64,000 bases of DNA from Ascarosepion bandense (Eukaryota; Mollusca; Cephalopoda; Sepiida; Sepiidae), in assembly GCA_037127315.1 (NCBI GenBank), contig JBBBDQ010001940.1, forward strand, positions 1,185,001-1,249,000. Reading direction: 5' to 3'. Made by a program: the position numbers and the translations under genes. The notes under the pieces are model-generated. The model did no database searches. It worked only from the letters and a program-made list of their open reading frames with translations, and was not told where the DNA came from. Within the stretch, counting starts at the first letter, position 1. Each line of letters starts with the position of its first letter. This document shows, piece by piece, positions 22,776-33,287 of this stretch.

Positions 22776-22799
22776 CTGAAGATACCGAAAGGTTGAAAC
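22776..22799 (+). ncRNA. Hammerhead-like core between the two Penelope-like ORFs
   Basis: CTGAAGA at 22,776-22,782, then a 3-bp stem ACC/GGT closed by a GAAA tetraloop (22,787-22,790), then GAAAC at 22,795-22,799. This is the box order of a minimal hammerhead stem II. A U-U mismatch sits at the base of stem II. CCTAGG follows, and TGTAA upstream could pair loosely with TTACA downstream. Placed between two Penelope-like ORFs, it probably belongs to the terminal repeat of one of them. Confidence 0.45.
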
Positions 22800-22827
22800 C
22801 TAGGTTACAGAAACAACTCCTTTCCAA

Positions 22828-22830
22828 ATG

Positions 22831-22891
<61 letters not shown>
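22828..22891. repeat. A-run followed by (TA)n
   Basis: About 15 A then about 24 TA units, at the junction of the two Penelope-like remnants. It may mark the 3' tail of the first. Confidence 0.85.
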
Positions 22892-22894
<3 letters not shown>

Positions 22895-22899
22895 CCCTA

Positions 22900-24235
22900 T
22901 ACATACCTAACAATTACAGCATCCCATCAACAAATAAATTCTTCCATATATTAAAAGTAACTAACCTCAAAGGTAATATTCTACCTTCTGGATGTAGAAC
23001 ATCTTGTTACTAACGTCCCAGTCAAAGAAACATTAAATATAAGTAGTGACTATGTCTACAATCACCCATCAATCCATTCCTCCAAAAATTCAACCAGCAA
23101 CTCTTCAGAAATTACTCATCTCCTGTACCATAAAAGCTCTGTTTTATGACCATAATGGTAACATCTACATCCAAATGAATGGACTCAGTATGGGAAACCC
23201 ATTTGGTCCTACTTTCTCCATTTTTTTATATGTTCTACATTGAAATCAAAATGTTTAAAACAACTAATAAACTGGAAATTTATACAAGTTATGTTGATAT
23301 TTTTGTTTTGATAAAATGGTAAATTTGAAATCAAATTTTGAAGATAACTCGTCACTAAAATTTACCTACGAACTTACGGACAATAACAAAATCCTGTTTC
23401 TTGATGTTAATATAGAGCTATAAACTAATGAATTTATCACTTATTTGTATAAGAAATCCACCAGTAAGAACTCTTGTCTTCTTAACTATAATAACCAATG
23501 CCCCAAAAGATATAAAATAGCAGTAATAATAAATTTCTTAAATAGAGCACATCAAAATTCCTGCTACCAAATAATATTTTTGAGTAAACAAAAATGCATG
23601 AAACAAACATTAGTCAACAATCATTTTTCCAACTATATCATTGATAAACAAATAGAATTATACTTACAAAAATATTAGACACTAGTATTAAAAGTAACAC
23701 ATAAAAAACATCAACATATTTTGCTGCAAATGCACAATAATTATAACCAGGGGAATTTGCTATATGAAAATCTATTAAACACTGTATTTCTGCTTTAATT
23801 CCTCAAAAACACAAAATTTATATTATAGAAAATGGAAGACTTCAAACCTTGTTGTTTCTAATCAAAATAACCCCATTAAATCTAAACTAGCAATGATGAA
23901 TATAATGTATGAATTTCAGTATCCTGTACAAGACTTTTTTTGTCATAAATCAATTACCTATATTGGCCATACTACCACTTCTTTGATTAGACACCTCACA
24001 TGGCACCTATATAGCAACAGTGCAATAAAATAAAACATTTATTAACCCATAATTTACAAGAACCCTTAGGAAAAAATGTTGATTGAAAATACAAAAATAC
24101 TGTTTAAATCACAATATCAAAAGCATCTTGCTATACGAGAAGCACTATATATCAAACAATTTTCTCCTACCATCAACCTTACTTTATTTAACAGTGAAAA
24201 TGGAGTTTTAAAGGGTTTTTAGAAAATAGACAGAT
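22900..24235 (+). pseudogene. Penelope-like element 2: RT to GIY-YIG, heavily frameshifted
   Basis: RT motif A is FYLLDVEHLVTNVPVKETLN (from about 22,977). The next conserved block is YIQMNGLSMGNPFGPTFSIF (23,160-23,219). The catalytic YVDD box reads YVDIF at 23,290, one Asp short, consistent with loss of one GAT codon. FLDV follows at about 23,400, then YLYKKSTSKNSCLLNYN (about 23,435-23,490), NFLNRAHQNSCY and KQTLVNNHFSNYIIDKQIEL. The GIY-YIG endonuclease is recognisable as ITYIGHTTTSLIRHLTWHLY around 23,952-24,012, followed by the EALYIKQFSPTINL type of end near 24,147-24,180. The order RT then GIY-YIG is diagnostic of canonical Penelope-like elements. Many stops and at least four frame changes make it dead. 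Its sequence differs from element 1, so two families lie side by side. Confidence 0.75.
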
Positions 24236-24582
24236 GCTCACATGATTTCTATTCGTGCACATCACTTAATAACTTTTAAAGAATGCTCCTTTTCAAAACA
24301 TAAAATAAATTACGTTACATTCAAGACATGAGGATAAAATAACAACTTTGGAAAAATAACATCCTTCAAAATGGCCAGTGAAATGGCTGAAAGAGCTTGG
24401 AAAGTCAAAAATTATAAAACATTTTTACATTCCTTATCTCCAGCAAAAAGGAAGCATGTAAGAATATTGGAAAAATTCAATCAAAAATCAATAAAATCTT
24501 CTTGGTTGTTTTTAACAAAACATGTACACAAGAAAGTTTGCTGCCCAAATATACATATAAGTGTGCGTGTGTGTGTACAGGT
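24236..24582. other. Tail region between Penelope-like remnant and mariner
   Basis: A 99-codon open frame starting at 24,371 (MASEMAERAWKVKNYKTFLH) runs into the transposon end. I do not recognise it; it may be a chance frame or part of the retroelement 3' region. Confidence 0.35.
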
Positions 24583-25391
24583 GCGATGGGTAAATTGTCG
24601 TCATTTTATATTAATTTTACACTTGCACATTTTTCATTTTTGGTTTTGTCAACTTCACTGTATATTATGATCATTTGAACACCATGATGCAATCCACTCC
24701 ACCAGAAATTTGGAAATGGCATGCTATACTGCTTGGCATTCACACCAGAAGCTCCAATATGAACATTTCACAGTGTTTGGGTATCGATCTGAGAATAGTG
24801 CAGAAGATTTGAAAAAAGTTGGATGAGTTCAGTGGTGATTATAAAGGTATAGTAGCCCGGAAAATTCACTCTGGTTGTTCCAATAAGAAAAGAAATCTTT
24901 AATTTTTGGGTGAAGTTCTTGAACTCAGCATGGAGATCTACATCAAGTGCCTTGAGGAGGTAGTGCTACCCTGGGTCAAGAGGGTGACTGCTGAAAAACC
25001 CTATGTCTGACAACAATACTCTGCACCATGCTACACAAGGAAGAGAGGAGAACCCACTAATGTCTGTCAGACAATTTCTGTGACCACATCACCTCTTACA
25101 TCTGGCCACCCAGACTGCAACCCCCTTGATTATTATGTATGGGGTGCAGTTGAGCAAGAGACCATCAAAACTTGTAACACCAAAGATGAATTAAAGGCAA
25201 GGATTATAGCAGCATTTACCAACTTAAAAAAAGGGATTCCAAAGTTGTCTGGAGGTCATGGTTGAAGCTAATGGCGATTTACTCTTTAGTATTTCAAGGT
25301 ATTTAGTGTAATTTGGTAAATACATCTGTTAAAATGAGATATCAGTGTCCTTTCCACTTTTGCATAATTTATACGACAATTTATCCATCGC
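24583..25391 (+). mobile_element. Mariner/Tc1-superfamily transposon with internal deletion, both TIRs present
   Basis: The left TIR GCGATGGGTAAATTGTCGT (24,583-24,601) and right TIR (25,373-25,391) are inverted matches at 18 of 19 bases. Inside, the broken transposase shows a helix-turn-helix-like NISQCLGIDLRIVQKI near 24,760-24,810, then a jump to YIKCLEEVVLPWVKRVTAEK near 24,935. CNPLDYYVWGAVEQETIKTC (25,118-25,177) carries the NPLDYxxWG block of mariner-like transposases, and VEANGD lies near the end. Most of the central catalytic part, including the first acidic residues, is missing, so the 809-bp element is a deletion derivative. The coding strand has several stops. Related fragments lie at 38,585-39,000 (-) and 62,735-62,990 (-). 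Confidence 0.8.
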
Positions 25392-25394
25392 AAT

Positions 25395-25543
25395 GTGTGT
25401 GTGTGTGTTTTTTTCTTTTTCTTTTTGCTGTTGCCATGAGTTTTAAAGTAAGACTAACATTTTAATTTAGAAATATCTTGAAAACTGTTTAGGCAGTAAA
25501 CCTAATGGGTGGATTGAAGTGAGATTTTGGCATACATTCATGA

Positions 25544-25580
<37 letters not shown>

Positions 25581-26009
25581 GAGTGTAGTAAGCCGAGAGG
25601 AATTGCACTAAATTGTTACTGTAAATGTTATTTCAATATGTATCTGATAAATAAACACTTTTCTTCACTGTAAGAAAGCAGTTACTATCCATTCCTTCCT
25701 CTTTTTGGAGCCTGTCATGTTTATCTGTTTATAATTTTCAAACCCAGTTGAAGAAATAGTTTACTGAAGTCAGCCTAAATTATCTTGGAAATCATGAATA
25801 TACCTTAGAGACAGTAAGTAATATGTTAAAACATTTAAAATGCATAATTAATTTTAAATTAAAGATAGCCTCTTTGATATATTTAATTTAAATAAAACCC
25901 AAATAAAAATAAAAGAAATCCTATTTTTGTTCATTTTCTGTCAAATTTTCCAAAAACAAGTTTTGTTTTTCTTTTCCATGTCCTTCATTTGGTCCTGGGT
26001 ATAACTGTA
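25395..26009. other. Unclassified AT-rich stretch
   Basis: Contains a poly-T tract at 25,548-25,579. No gene seen. Confidence 0.5.
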
Positions 26010-26205
26010 AACTGCATCCAGCAGCAAGGCCTCTGATTGGGAGGTTGTGAGGAGCATGGAACCACCTCTTAATTGCTGTTGTTCCCAGGTTCACCTTGAC
26101 CCAAAGTGGTAGCACCTGTTAAGATCCCAGCTATGGGAAAATAGTAACCCCCAAACTGGGGTCAAAACACTATGAAAGTATAAAAATAGACTTTTATAGA
26201 AATAT
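26010..26205 (+). repeat. Dispersed repeat R1, copy 1
   Basis: About 195 bp that match 58,007-58,202 at roughly 85%, including ATTGGGAGGTT, TCTTAATTGCTGTTGTTC, GGTAGCACCTGTTA, CCCAGCTATGGG and AACTATGAAAGTATAAAAATA-type blocks. It is clearly more GC-rich than its flanks. It has no recognisable coding sequence; I cannot name the family. Confidence 0.65.
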
Positions 26206-26365
26206 ATACATAAAAATAAACTTTTATAGAAAAAATATACATTTTTGAAGGAAAAAAATTATTACCATAACACATTTTTGAAAGAAAAAAAAATTGCCAT
26301 AATACATTTTTTGAAGGAAAAAAACAAATTATTGCCAGCAATACATTTTTGAATACAAAACTAGA
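26206..26365 (+). repeat. Degenerate tandem array, 35-40 bp period
   Basis: Four to five units of the type ATACATTTTTGAAGGAAAAA plus ATTATTGCCATA, preceded by two units of AATAGACTTTTATAGAAA. It is attached to the end of repeat R1. In R1 copy 2 only one unit (58,200-58,250) is present, so the array expanded locally. Confidence 0.7.
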
Positions 26366-27077
26366 AGACATCTTCAGTTTTCTAAAAGAAAAAAAAAGAA
26401 AGAAAAATTTTTTTTATCAAAATCTGACTAAATCAACATTCTCATTATAACCGAACATAAAAAAACAAAAAAAAAACAAACTTAAAACCCTACCTTTTTG
26501 GCATTAAATAACCCACGGAGGTTGATATACCGTTAGACAAAACTCAAACATCCTTCATTTTTATTTAAATGCTTTAATTTTCTTCTAAAATTAAATTTTA
26601 TAGCAAAAAAAAAAGCCTGTTAATATGATCTATTAGGTATTGCAATCATATTAGTTTCATTAGAGAGTGGGGATCAAATGATCAAATTTCTGTGTGGGAG
26701 AATAAATATTCTGAGCAGAAATACTTTAAATTATTTAGGTGTGTCAGTTCTATGTTTCTGAGAAAGTAACCTTTTTGTTTGAAATTACAAATAAAAACCA
26801 TATTGATAAACATTTATTATACATATTTAAAACTATTGTTTTTAAAAATACTTCGTTAAAATACTAAATATTATAAAATAATATTTTTTTTGATAAACTT
26901 TTATTTTCATTTTGGGTGATTTTAGAAACCAAATCTCATAAAATATGATTTTTAGTAAAAAGTCATTTTTTTCTTTCTGGATTTTTTTTTTATTTCTATA
27001 AATATAGCAGAATTGTTTTTGCTTATAATTTTTATGTGTAAAAAAATTAATTTCTTGTTAGCATAACTTTCAAAAGT
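26366..27077. other. AT-rich stretch without recognisable gene
   Basis: Nothing supported. Confidence 0.5.
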
Positions 27078-28882
27078 ATAGTACAAAGTTTAAATAAAAA
27101 AAACAAAAACATACATGACAAGTTCCATAAAAACATAGAAAGGCTTGCTTTCAACACAAGTTTGACAGTGTTGTCAATTTTTACTGTTAAATATTTTATA
27201 AATTCAATAAAAGTTCTGTAATGATTTTTTTTTTCTTTTTTTTTTTTGCTAGAAATTCTTGTTCACAGTTGTTTTCACAGATTAGCATAGACAAAACATT
27301 TTAACTTTTATTTCATGACTTTACCACAGACACACACACATCTTCATGTACCATGTCCCTTCAGGATGTAGGCAATCATATACTTGGTGCTGTCTCTTGT
27401 CAATCTCAATTTTTTTTCTCTTGGTATTTCTTCCAAACCCCACTCTACCTATCAAGTATGCCTTGTGCTGCTTTCCCCTGTCTCTCTTTCCTTCTATCCA
27501 TCCTGTGAGTGTTAAATTCATCTGTCTCTTCCTGATGTTAAGTATGAGTTTTCTTCTTGTTTGCATCCTCTCTAAAACCTCATTGTTGTTCTCATGCTCA
27601 GTCCATGGTATCCTCAGCATCCTTCTGTAAAAACCACCTTTCTGCTGCCTCAAGCCTCTCCTTCGTTCTTGATGGGATTGTCTAATATTCGCTTCCATAC
27701 AGAAGGACAGATATCACATAGCAATCCAGCACTCTTTTCTTTGTTTCCAATGAAATTTTTTGGTCTCTTAGTACTCTAGTTAGCTTCTAAAATGCGTTTT
27801 TGGCCATGCCAATGTGTCTTTGAATCTCCATGTCTCACTTTCCATCCTCTGTTAGAATACTTTCCAGGTATTTAAATTTCTTGTTTTATTTTAGTTTCTC
27901 TGACCTGTAGTTGGCATATTGGTGTCTTCTTGCTGATGATCATATATTCAGTTTTCTTTAAGTTTATGCTCAGTTCTTTCTTCTCATTTTCTTTTGCTAC
28001 CTTATGTAGAAGATCCTGCATTTTCATTTCCGTGTCTGCTATCAGCAACATGTCATCCGTATAACTTATATTGTTGAGATTGTGGCCTCCAATGACGAAT
28101 CCTGGCAAGGCTTTTATTTGTCTCATAACTGTTTCGCTGTACAGAAATAGATCCGGTGAGAAAACACATCCTTGTCTCAACCTTTCCATTTTTGTATATC
28201 TGCTGAATTCACTTTCTATCTGTATGCAAGCAGTTTGCTGCTAATATAGATTCTTGATTATCCTAACATCTTTTCCGAAAATGTCAAGGTTGTAGAGCAT
28301 AAATGCCTTTTTGTAGTCTATAAAGCACAGATAAAGGTCTTTCTGCATTTGTTGTATTCCTTCAGATAGCATTCTGAGCATAAAATATCACATTCCTTGT
28401 TCTGGTATCTTTAACGATGTCACACTGTTCTTGTCCTATCTCTCAGATGATTCTGCTGTGTGCTTGCAGCAGTGTTTTAGGAAAACAAAGAAAAATGTTA
28501 AAAATAGGGGAATTATGAATGGCTTCTTCAATTATTGTAATATATTCTATTCTCTGATAAATATTAATCATCCATATTTTTTTAATATCTTGAAATAATT
28601 AAGCAGTATTTTCATTAACTATTGAAATTCAACTTATAATTTATATAATGTTGTTGGCAAGATTTATGCAGCCATTAATGTAATCATAACAATGTAGTTT
28701 CATTAAAATATTGTCAAATACACACAAAAATGCTACAAAAGATTTCTTGTTTTGATAACTGAAATACTTTAAAGTATACTCCAGTATTATAGCTTCAGTA
28801 ATTAAGGAGTTTGTTGTGTACATTGAAGCCTTAAATTAAATGATTTTGAAAATACTATGAATTCAGGGAAACCTCTTTATGA
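27078..28882 (+). repeat. Segmental duplication, copy 2 (interrupted by a LINE)
   Basis: Pairs with 18,838-19,526. Left part 27,078-27,330, right part 28,483-28,882, with a LINE between. The right part has a 9-bp insertion (TTTGTTGTG) near 28,810 and a few substitutions against copy 1. Confidence 0.75.
27335..28480 (-). pseudogene. RTE-like LINE, RT palm to C-terminus, degenerate
   Basis: Read from 28,480 downward the product shows KTLLQAHSRII and EQCDIVKDTRTRNVIF (equivalent to the EQxGFxxGxGTxxAI block of RTE-type RTs). GCVFSPDLFLYSETVMRQI, the G-x-SP-x-LF motif, follows. Next comes the catalytic box ISYTDDMLLIADTEMKMQDL (about 28,077-28,018; YTDD in place of YADD). LSINLKKTEYMIISKK and, after a frameshift, RRMLRIPWTEHENNNEVLER (about 27,625-27,566) complete it. 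The tail reaches CA-rich sequence at 27,331-27,340. Stops and frameshifts throughout; the endonuclease domain is missing. It sits inside the second copy of a local duplication, giving a relative date for insertion or for its loss from the other copy. Confidence 0.8.
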
Positions 28883-29603
28883 CCTTTGAAATGAACTTCA
28901 AGATTGTTGTTGCTTAAGATTTCTGGTTCATTATCATCACTGATAATGAAGTGGCCATCTTCTTGATAAGTTTTTTTGTTTAATTATTCCTTTCATTATG
29001 CATGACATAGGACCAAATTTTAGGATCACCATGTGAATTTAATAATTAGTTTTATATCTTCTTTGGGTTAATTAACTTTTACTAAACTAGGATGCTGAAA
29101 CTATTTAGTTCATATTGTCTAGTTTTTTAGAGTGGCATTATCTACAATTTAACATCTACCAAACCCAAAACTACTTTTGGCCAGCCAAATAGATCAGGCA
29201 AAAAAGCTAAAATTTTAAGGAAATTTTATACAATAATGGGTTCATTTCATTATTTTTATTGAATATGTATTAAACCTCTTCAGGAATAGAAAGTCCCTCT
29301 GATCTGAAATGTGCTAGTAAATTAGTTTTGTAAAAGGTATGCAACTTTTCAACTTTTAGGTGATTCTTTGAACTGCAGAGGGTGACCCCCAAACATTTGA
29401 CTAACAGTATACAAATAGGAATTGAAAAGTTCTCAGATGACACACTTCAAATATATTTCTTAATCCTTTGTTTTGTTGTTCAGGCCAAGAACTTTTTACC
29501 CCATTATAATTATAATAATAATACAACAAAATTCTAGTAGGAGGAAAAAATAAGCAATTTTATCTTAATGGTGACTGCATTTAAACTTAATGTATTGATG
29601 TGT

Positions 29604-29652
29604 GTTGTGGTGTAATGGATATTGGTTTAGAATGAGAAATCAGGGAGCCAAC
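29604..29652 (+). mobile_element. SINE family S1, head fragment
   Basis: GTTGTGGTGTAATGGATATT then TTTAGAATGAGAAATCAGGG and AGCCAACT, matching the first 50 bases of the 17,418 copy. The B box and body are absent. Confidence 0.6.
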
Positions 29653-29796
29653 TTTATTATTACTCCTGTAATTTTTATAATTTTCTGAGTTAACTAATAT
29701 TTCTAGCAGTAGGGAAAACAAAGTGATAATTACACACTTATCAGTATTTTTATTATTTAAATTGATAATCAGACCCTTGTTTAAATAGATATTATA

Positions 29797-29798
<2 letters not shown>

Positions 29799-29837
<39 letters not shown>
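29799..29837. repeat. (TTA)n microsatellite
   Basis: About 13 ATT units. Confidence 0.9.
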
Positions 29838-31839
29838 TGTACTTAAAATGTATTTGTGCACTCAGTCTGCATATTGTGCATAGCAAATCAGAAAGTGATT
29901 GCCAAAGTTAACGCAATTATAGAAATATGCTATTATATAATTTTGAAGTAATCATCCACCCTATTAGTTCCAAAAGTGGATATGACAGCAGTTGGAACTT
30001 GAAAGTATTTTTGGTATCTTTTACATCTGCTTTCATAAATACCTTGTGTTAATCTATCAAAGGATCCTTATTGTTCACTTTTCAATATTACATTGTTGAG
30101 ATTTAGTCTTCTGCAAGTAAATCATTCATTTTTTATTGCATTTGCAGCAATTTGGGTTTAGTTATGAATTATTAAAAATTCTTGGATACTTGTAGCAGTT
30201 CTGCAGTCACTAGAAATGAGAAAATATATAATCTGCAGTGTTTAATTTCATATATATATATATATACCTACCTAAATACAGAAGTCATTACCTATTGTGG
30301 TTATATTGAGAGACAGGGTTCTTTTAGATAACAATAACCAGCAAATATTAAGCAAAAGATAAGAAAATTTGAACAAATTACATCTATTGTTATGAAATCA
30401 TTGTTATGAGTAAATTTTTATTAAAAAAATAATTTAGAAATAGATTAACTTTGTTATGTTTTAATTCATCTTTATTTTAAGTGTTTGAGACAGATTTGAT
30501 AACAAAAACTATGAGTGATAAATGGTTTAATTTGTTATTTCAGATCTATTAATGTGTGAAAACCATGAAAAATAGTTTTGTATAGGCTTTATTAGTGCTG
30601 TGTGTTTTTTTTTTTAACAATATCATTTTATGTTGACTTATTCAATATTTACTAGCATATGGAAGTTTTCCTGGATATGTTTAATTTTTGGATTTTTTAA
30701 GAATACTTGTTGTTTGAATAAGTAAAGTGTAGAATTTAATAGTTATGAAAAAAAGAGAAGAAAAATAACATCTTCAATAGTAAATTAAATTACTAGTGAA
30801 ATTAAAGTAAATGAAGGAATTACTGTAGACTTATTTTATATAATAGTATAGTAATAGTATCCATGAAAATTTCAGTTTTTATATTTAAATTTTCTGATAA
30901 AACTTAAATCTTAATTTAATAATTGAATAAGCTTCTTGTGAATAACATAGCTATAAAATGCCTATGGAAATTCCCCTATTGCATCCTTAAATATTTGAGC
31001 TTAACAACTTTAACAAGATATTGCAATAACAATCTCAAATATGAATGTAGGTTAGTACAGACAGGAGGAAAAAAATGAAATGATTTTAAATTGACAAGGT
31101 CTTTTATATCAATAAAGCAGACATTAAATGCATGAGAGCATTAATGTCTCTTTATCTTCCTTTTCTTATCTATGTCCTCTTTTTATCACTGAAACCAAAC
31201 ATAACCTGATACATCTTTTTCTTTCATTTTTATCACAATCAAAATGGAATGGTTCATTATCTCCGGTAATAGCAGGTTGCTATGCACATGCTTACTAATT
31301 GAGAAAAAAGAATTCTGATTATTATAAATTACTGTAGTCTTTGTTTTGTTCTGCTTGTTTTATATCAATCAGAATAGTGGTTGTTGGCAAGTAGATACTT
31401 TTAATCATTCAAATATCTTCTAAATTTTTCATTTGATATGATCATTTGAGGAGAAAAAAGCATGTTGGAAAATGGTGAACACAGTTTAACAACTTGTTTT
31501 TTGTTATGTTTCTATGTCTAATCAAATCTTAATACTTTGACCTCAAAGGATTATTATTAAAGGTATTTCTGACTTTGTATGCATATATTTACTCTCTTAA
31601 TACATCTAGAACATTTTCAAGGCTGCATAGTTACTTTTGGATAATTGTGAACTACATTCCTATATAAAATGTACATATTTATTAAATATTTTTCAAATGC
31701 AATAATGTAATTATTCATTTTGAAAACTTATATCCTATGCTCTTTTTATTATACTAATATCACTAAAACTTATTATATTGTCCTAGGTTATTGATAGGCG
31801 ATTTTCTAAGCGCAGCTTAGATGTAACGCAAGGCCAAAA

Positions 31840-31927
31840 GTATGAGACACTCAGTGAGGATCAAATTCACTACTCAATTGTAATGATTTTTAGCGAGACA
31901 AGCTTGTTAACCATTACACCACGTCGA
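31840..31927 (-). mobile_element. tRNA-like head of a different SINE or tRNA pseudogene
   Basis: On the minus strand it reads CGACGTGGTGTAATGGTTAA, CAAGCTTGTCTCGCTAAA and, 25 bases on, GTGAATTTGATCCTCAC. The A-box (TGGTGTAATGGTTA) and B-box-like GAATTTGATCC have tRNA spacing. The anticodon arm and acceptor stem do not fold cleanly, so this is not a functional tRNA. The continuation toward 31,790 is of moderate GC content and may be the SINE body. It is distinct from families S1 and S2. Confidence 0.5.
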
Positions 31928-31929
31928 GG

Positions 31930-32859
31930 TATTGGATCACCTTGCCCTTACTGTTTTGTGCCAACCCAGTCCCATCTGTTTTCAGTCACTCTGCTGCATC
32001 CCATTATTTTACAATGAGTCATGAGTTACATGAGGAAAAAAAAAGTTAAAATTCACCTATAGAAATTATTTAATGAAAACAAAGATTTTGTTTTGTCTGG
32101 TTTTGTATCAATTGTGTTCATAGTGTAGTGAAACATTCTCTTTTCTTAGCTAAGTTTTTATTTGCTCTTAAATGTGATACTTGATCAAAGCTAAATAATT
32201 CTCCATATAAATGTTAAACTTTGAATCAAAACATTTAATATATTACAATTAAAAAGGAAAAGTTTTCTATGTGTATTTAGTTCTTTAAATTTTACCATTC
32301 CTTCAGTTTCAGGGAAGATATAAAAAGGTGTCATTAATATTTCTGTAGGTCAGAACTTTCAAGGCTTTTTTATATTAGTGACATTCTTTGAAATTTTTTT
32401 TTTTTTTTGTAACACTTTACTCAAATTTTATTAGCCAAGCCAAATATAAAACAAAATCTATATAAAAAGAAATAATTTAATAGAAAAAAATTAGTTGATA
32501 ATTCAAAGAACAGATAATTATTATTTTTTTTTGTTAATCCCGCTAAATTGTCATGATAAGCTTGTTTGTAAAACTCTGCTGTAGGTAATAGTGAAAAATT
32601 CTGTTTTGTGTTGGCAACCTTTTTATTGCCAGACTTCTTAATAGCTCTGATAGTTTGTTGAGATTTTGTATTGTTTTAATATTTGTATGGATAAAAGCTT
32701 ATTCTATTATAATAGAATAATTGTCCCTCCCTTTATTAGTTTGCATGACTGTACACCCTGCCAGTACCTCATAAATAATAGACTATTCTGTTTTGATCAT
32801 GTGGAAAGATGAGAAAAAACACTACAGTTTCTGTCAAAAAAGAAAAGAATGATAGAGAA
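31930..32859. other. AT-rich stretch without recognisable gene
   Basis: Nothing supported. Confidence 0.5.
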
Positions 32860-32934
32860 GAATATAAAGAATCAGATAAAGCTGAAAAGAACAAATACTA
32901 CATTTTGATCTTAGCCAAAAGGCCAAGAAGTGAT
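32860..32934 (-). pseudogene. U2 snRNA pseudogene, 5' part
   Basis: The minus strand from 32,934 reads ATCACTTCTTGGCCTTTTGG then CTAAGATCAAAATGTAGTAT and TTGTTCTTTTCAGCTTTATC. This closely follows the conserved 5' end of U2 (branch-point-pairing region GUAGUA intact), including the stem-loop I and IIa start. Similarity fades after about 67 nt. Truncated U2 copies are common retro-pseudogenes; no promoter element is recognisable upstream. Confidence 0.75.
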
Positions 32935-33082
32935 TGTATTTTCTTGCCACTCTGTTGACACAAGGTCAGTTTAATGTGGGGAAACCTGAGTACATGCACC
33001 CTGTCCCCGGTCCAAAAATAGCCTATCCCCTACTACCGTAGGTAGTACTCGCATCAGTATTACTACCAACCCCCACTCTTTA

Positions 33083-33280
33083 GTGCAATGAGGGAGGTAC
33101 TGTTGTGGGCAGCTATTTCCAGAGACACATCTCAATAATATTCCAGTTGTGCTCTGTCCATAGACATAATTGAGTTGTACTCTGTCTGAAGACAGATACA
33201 TAATTAAGAAATGAAATGTAGTTTATCCACCCAAGGGCAGATACTGCACTTTGATCCCAGCCAAAAGGGTGAAAAGCAAT
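33083..33280 (-). pseudogene. U2 snRNA-like pseudogene, near full length, diverged
   Basis: The minus strand from 33,280 reads ATTGCTTTTCACCCTTTTGG then CTGGGATCAAAGTGCAGTAT and CTGCCCTT. It ends about 198 nt later near CAGTACCTCCCTCATTGCAC, which resembles the 3' terminal CAGTACCTCC...GTGCACC of U2. The middle is too diverged to align with confidence and the branch-pairing GUAGUA is GCAGUA. Length fits U2 (about 190 nt). Clearly non-functional. Confidence 0.55.
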
Positions 33281-33287
33281 GGTGACT

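Larger units (their letters stand above)
28883..31780. other. Long AT-rich stretch, mostly unclassified
   Basis: Holds a 5' SINE fragment (29,604-29,652), a (TTA)n tract (29,799-29,837) and a short (TA)n at 30,251-30,266. No coding content recognised. Confidence 0.5.

Noticed and set aside
27346..27779. Plus-strand open frames at 27,346-27,630 and 27,594-27,779
   Set aside because: Antisense shadows of the minus-strand RTE-like LINE.
29799..29837. A CRISPR-like or regulatory array
   Set aside because: It is a simple TTA microsatellite. Nowhere in the window are there regularly spaced repeats with unique spacers.
31840..31927. A functional tRNA gene on the minus strand
   Set aside because: Stems do not pair and the spacing to the B box is irregular; better explained as a tRNA-derived repeat.
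32860..32934. A functional U2 snRNA gene
   Set aside because: Homology stops after about 67 nt and no promoter or 3' processing signal is visible.
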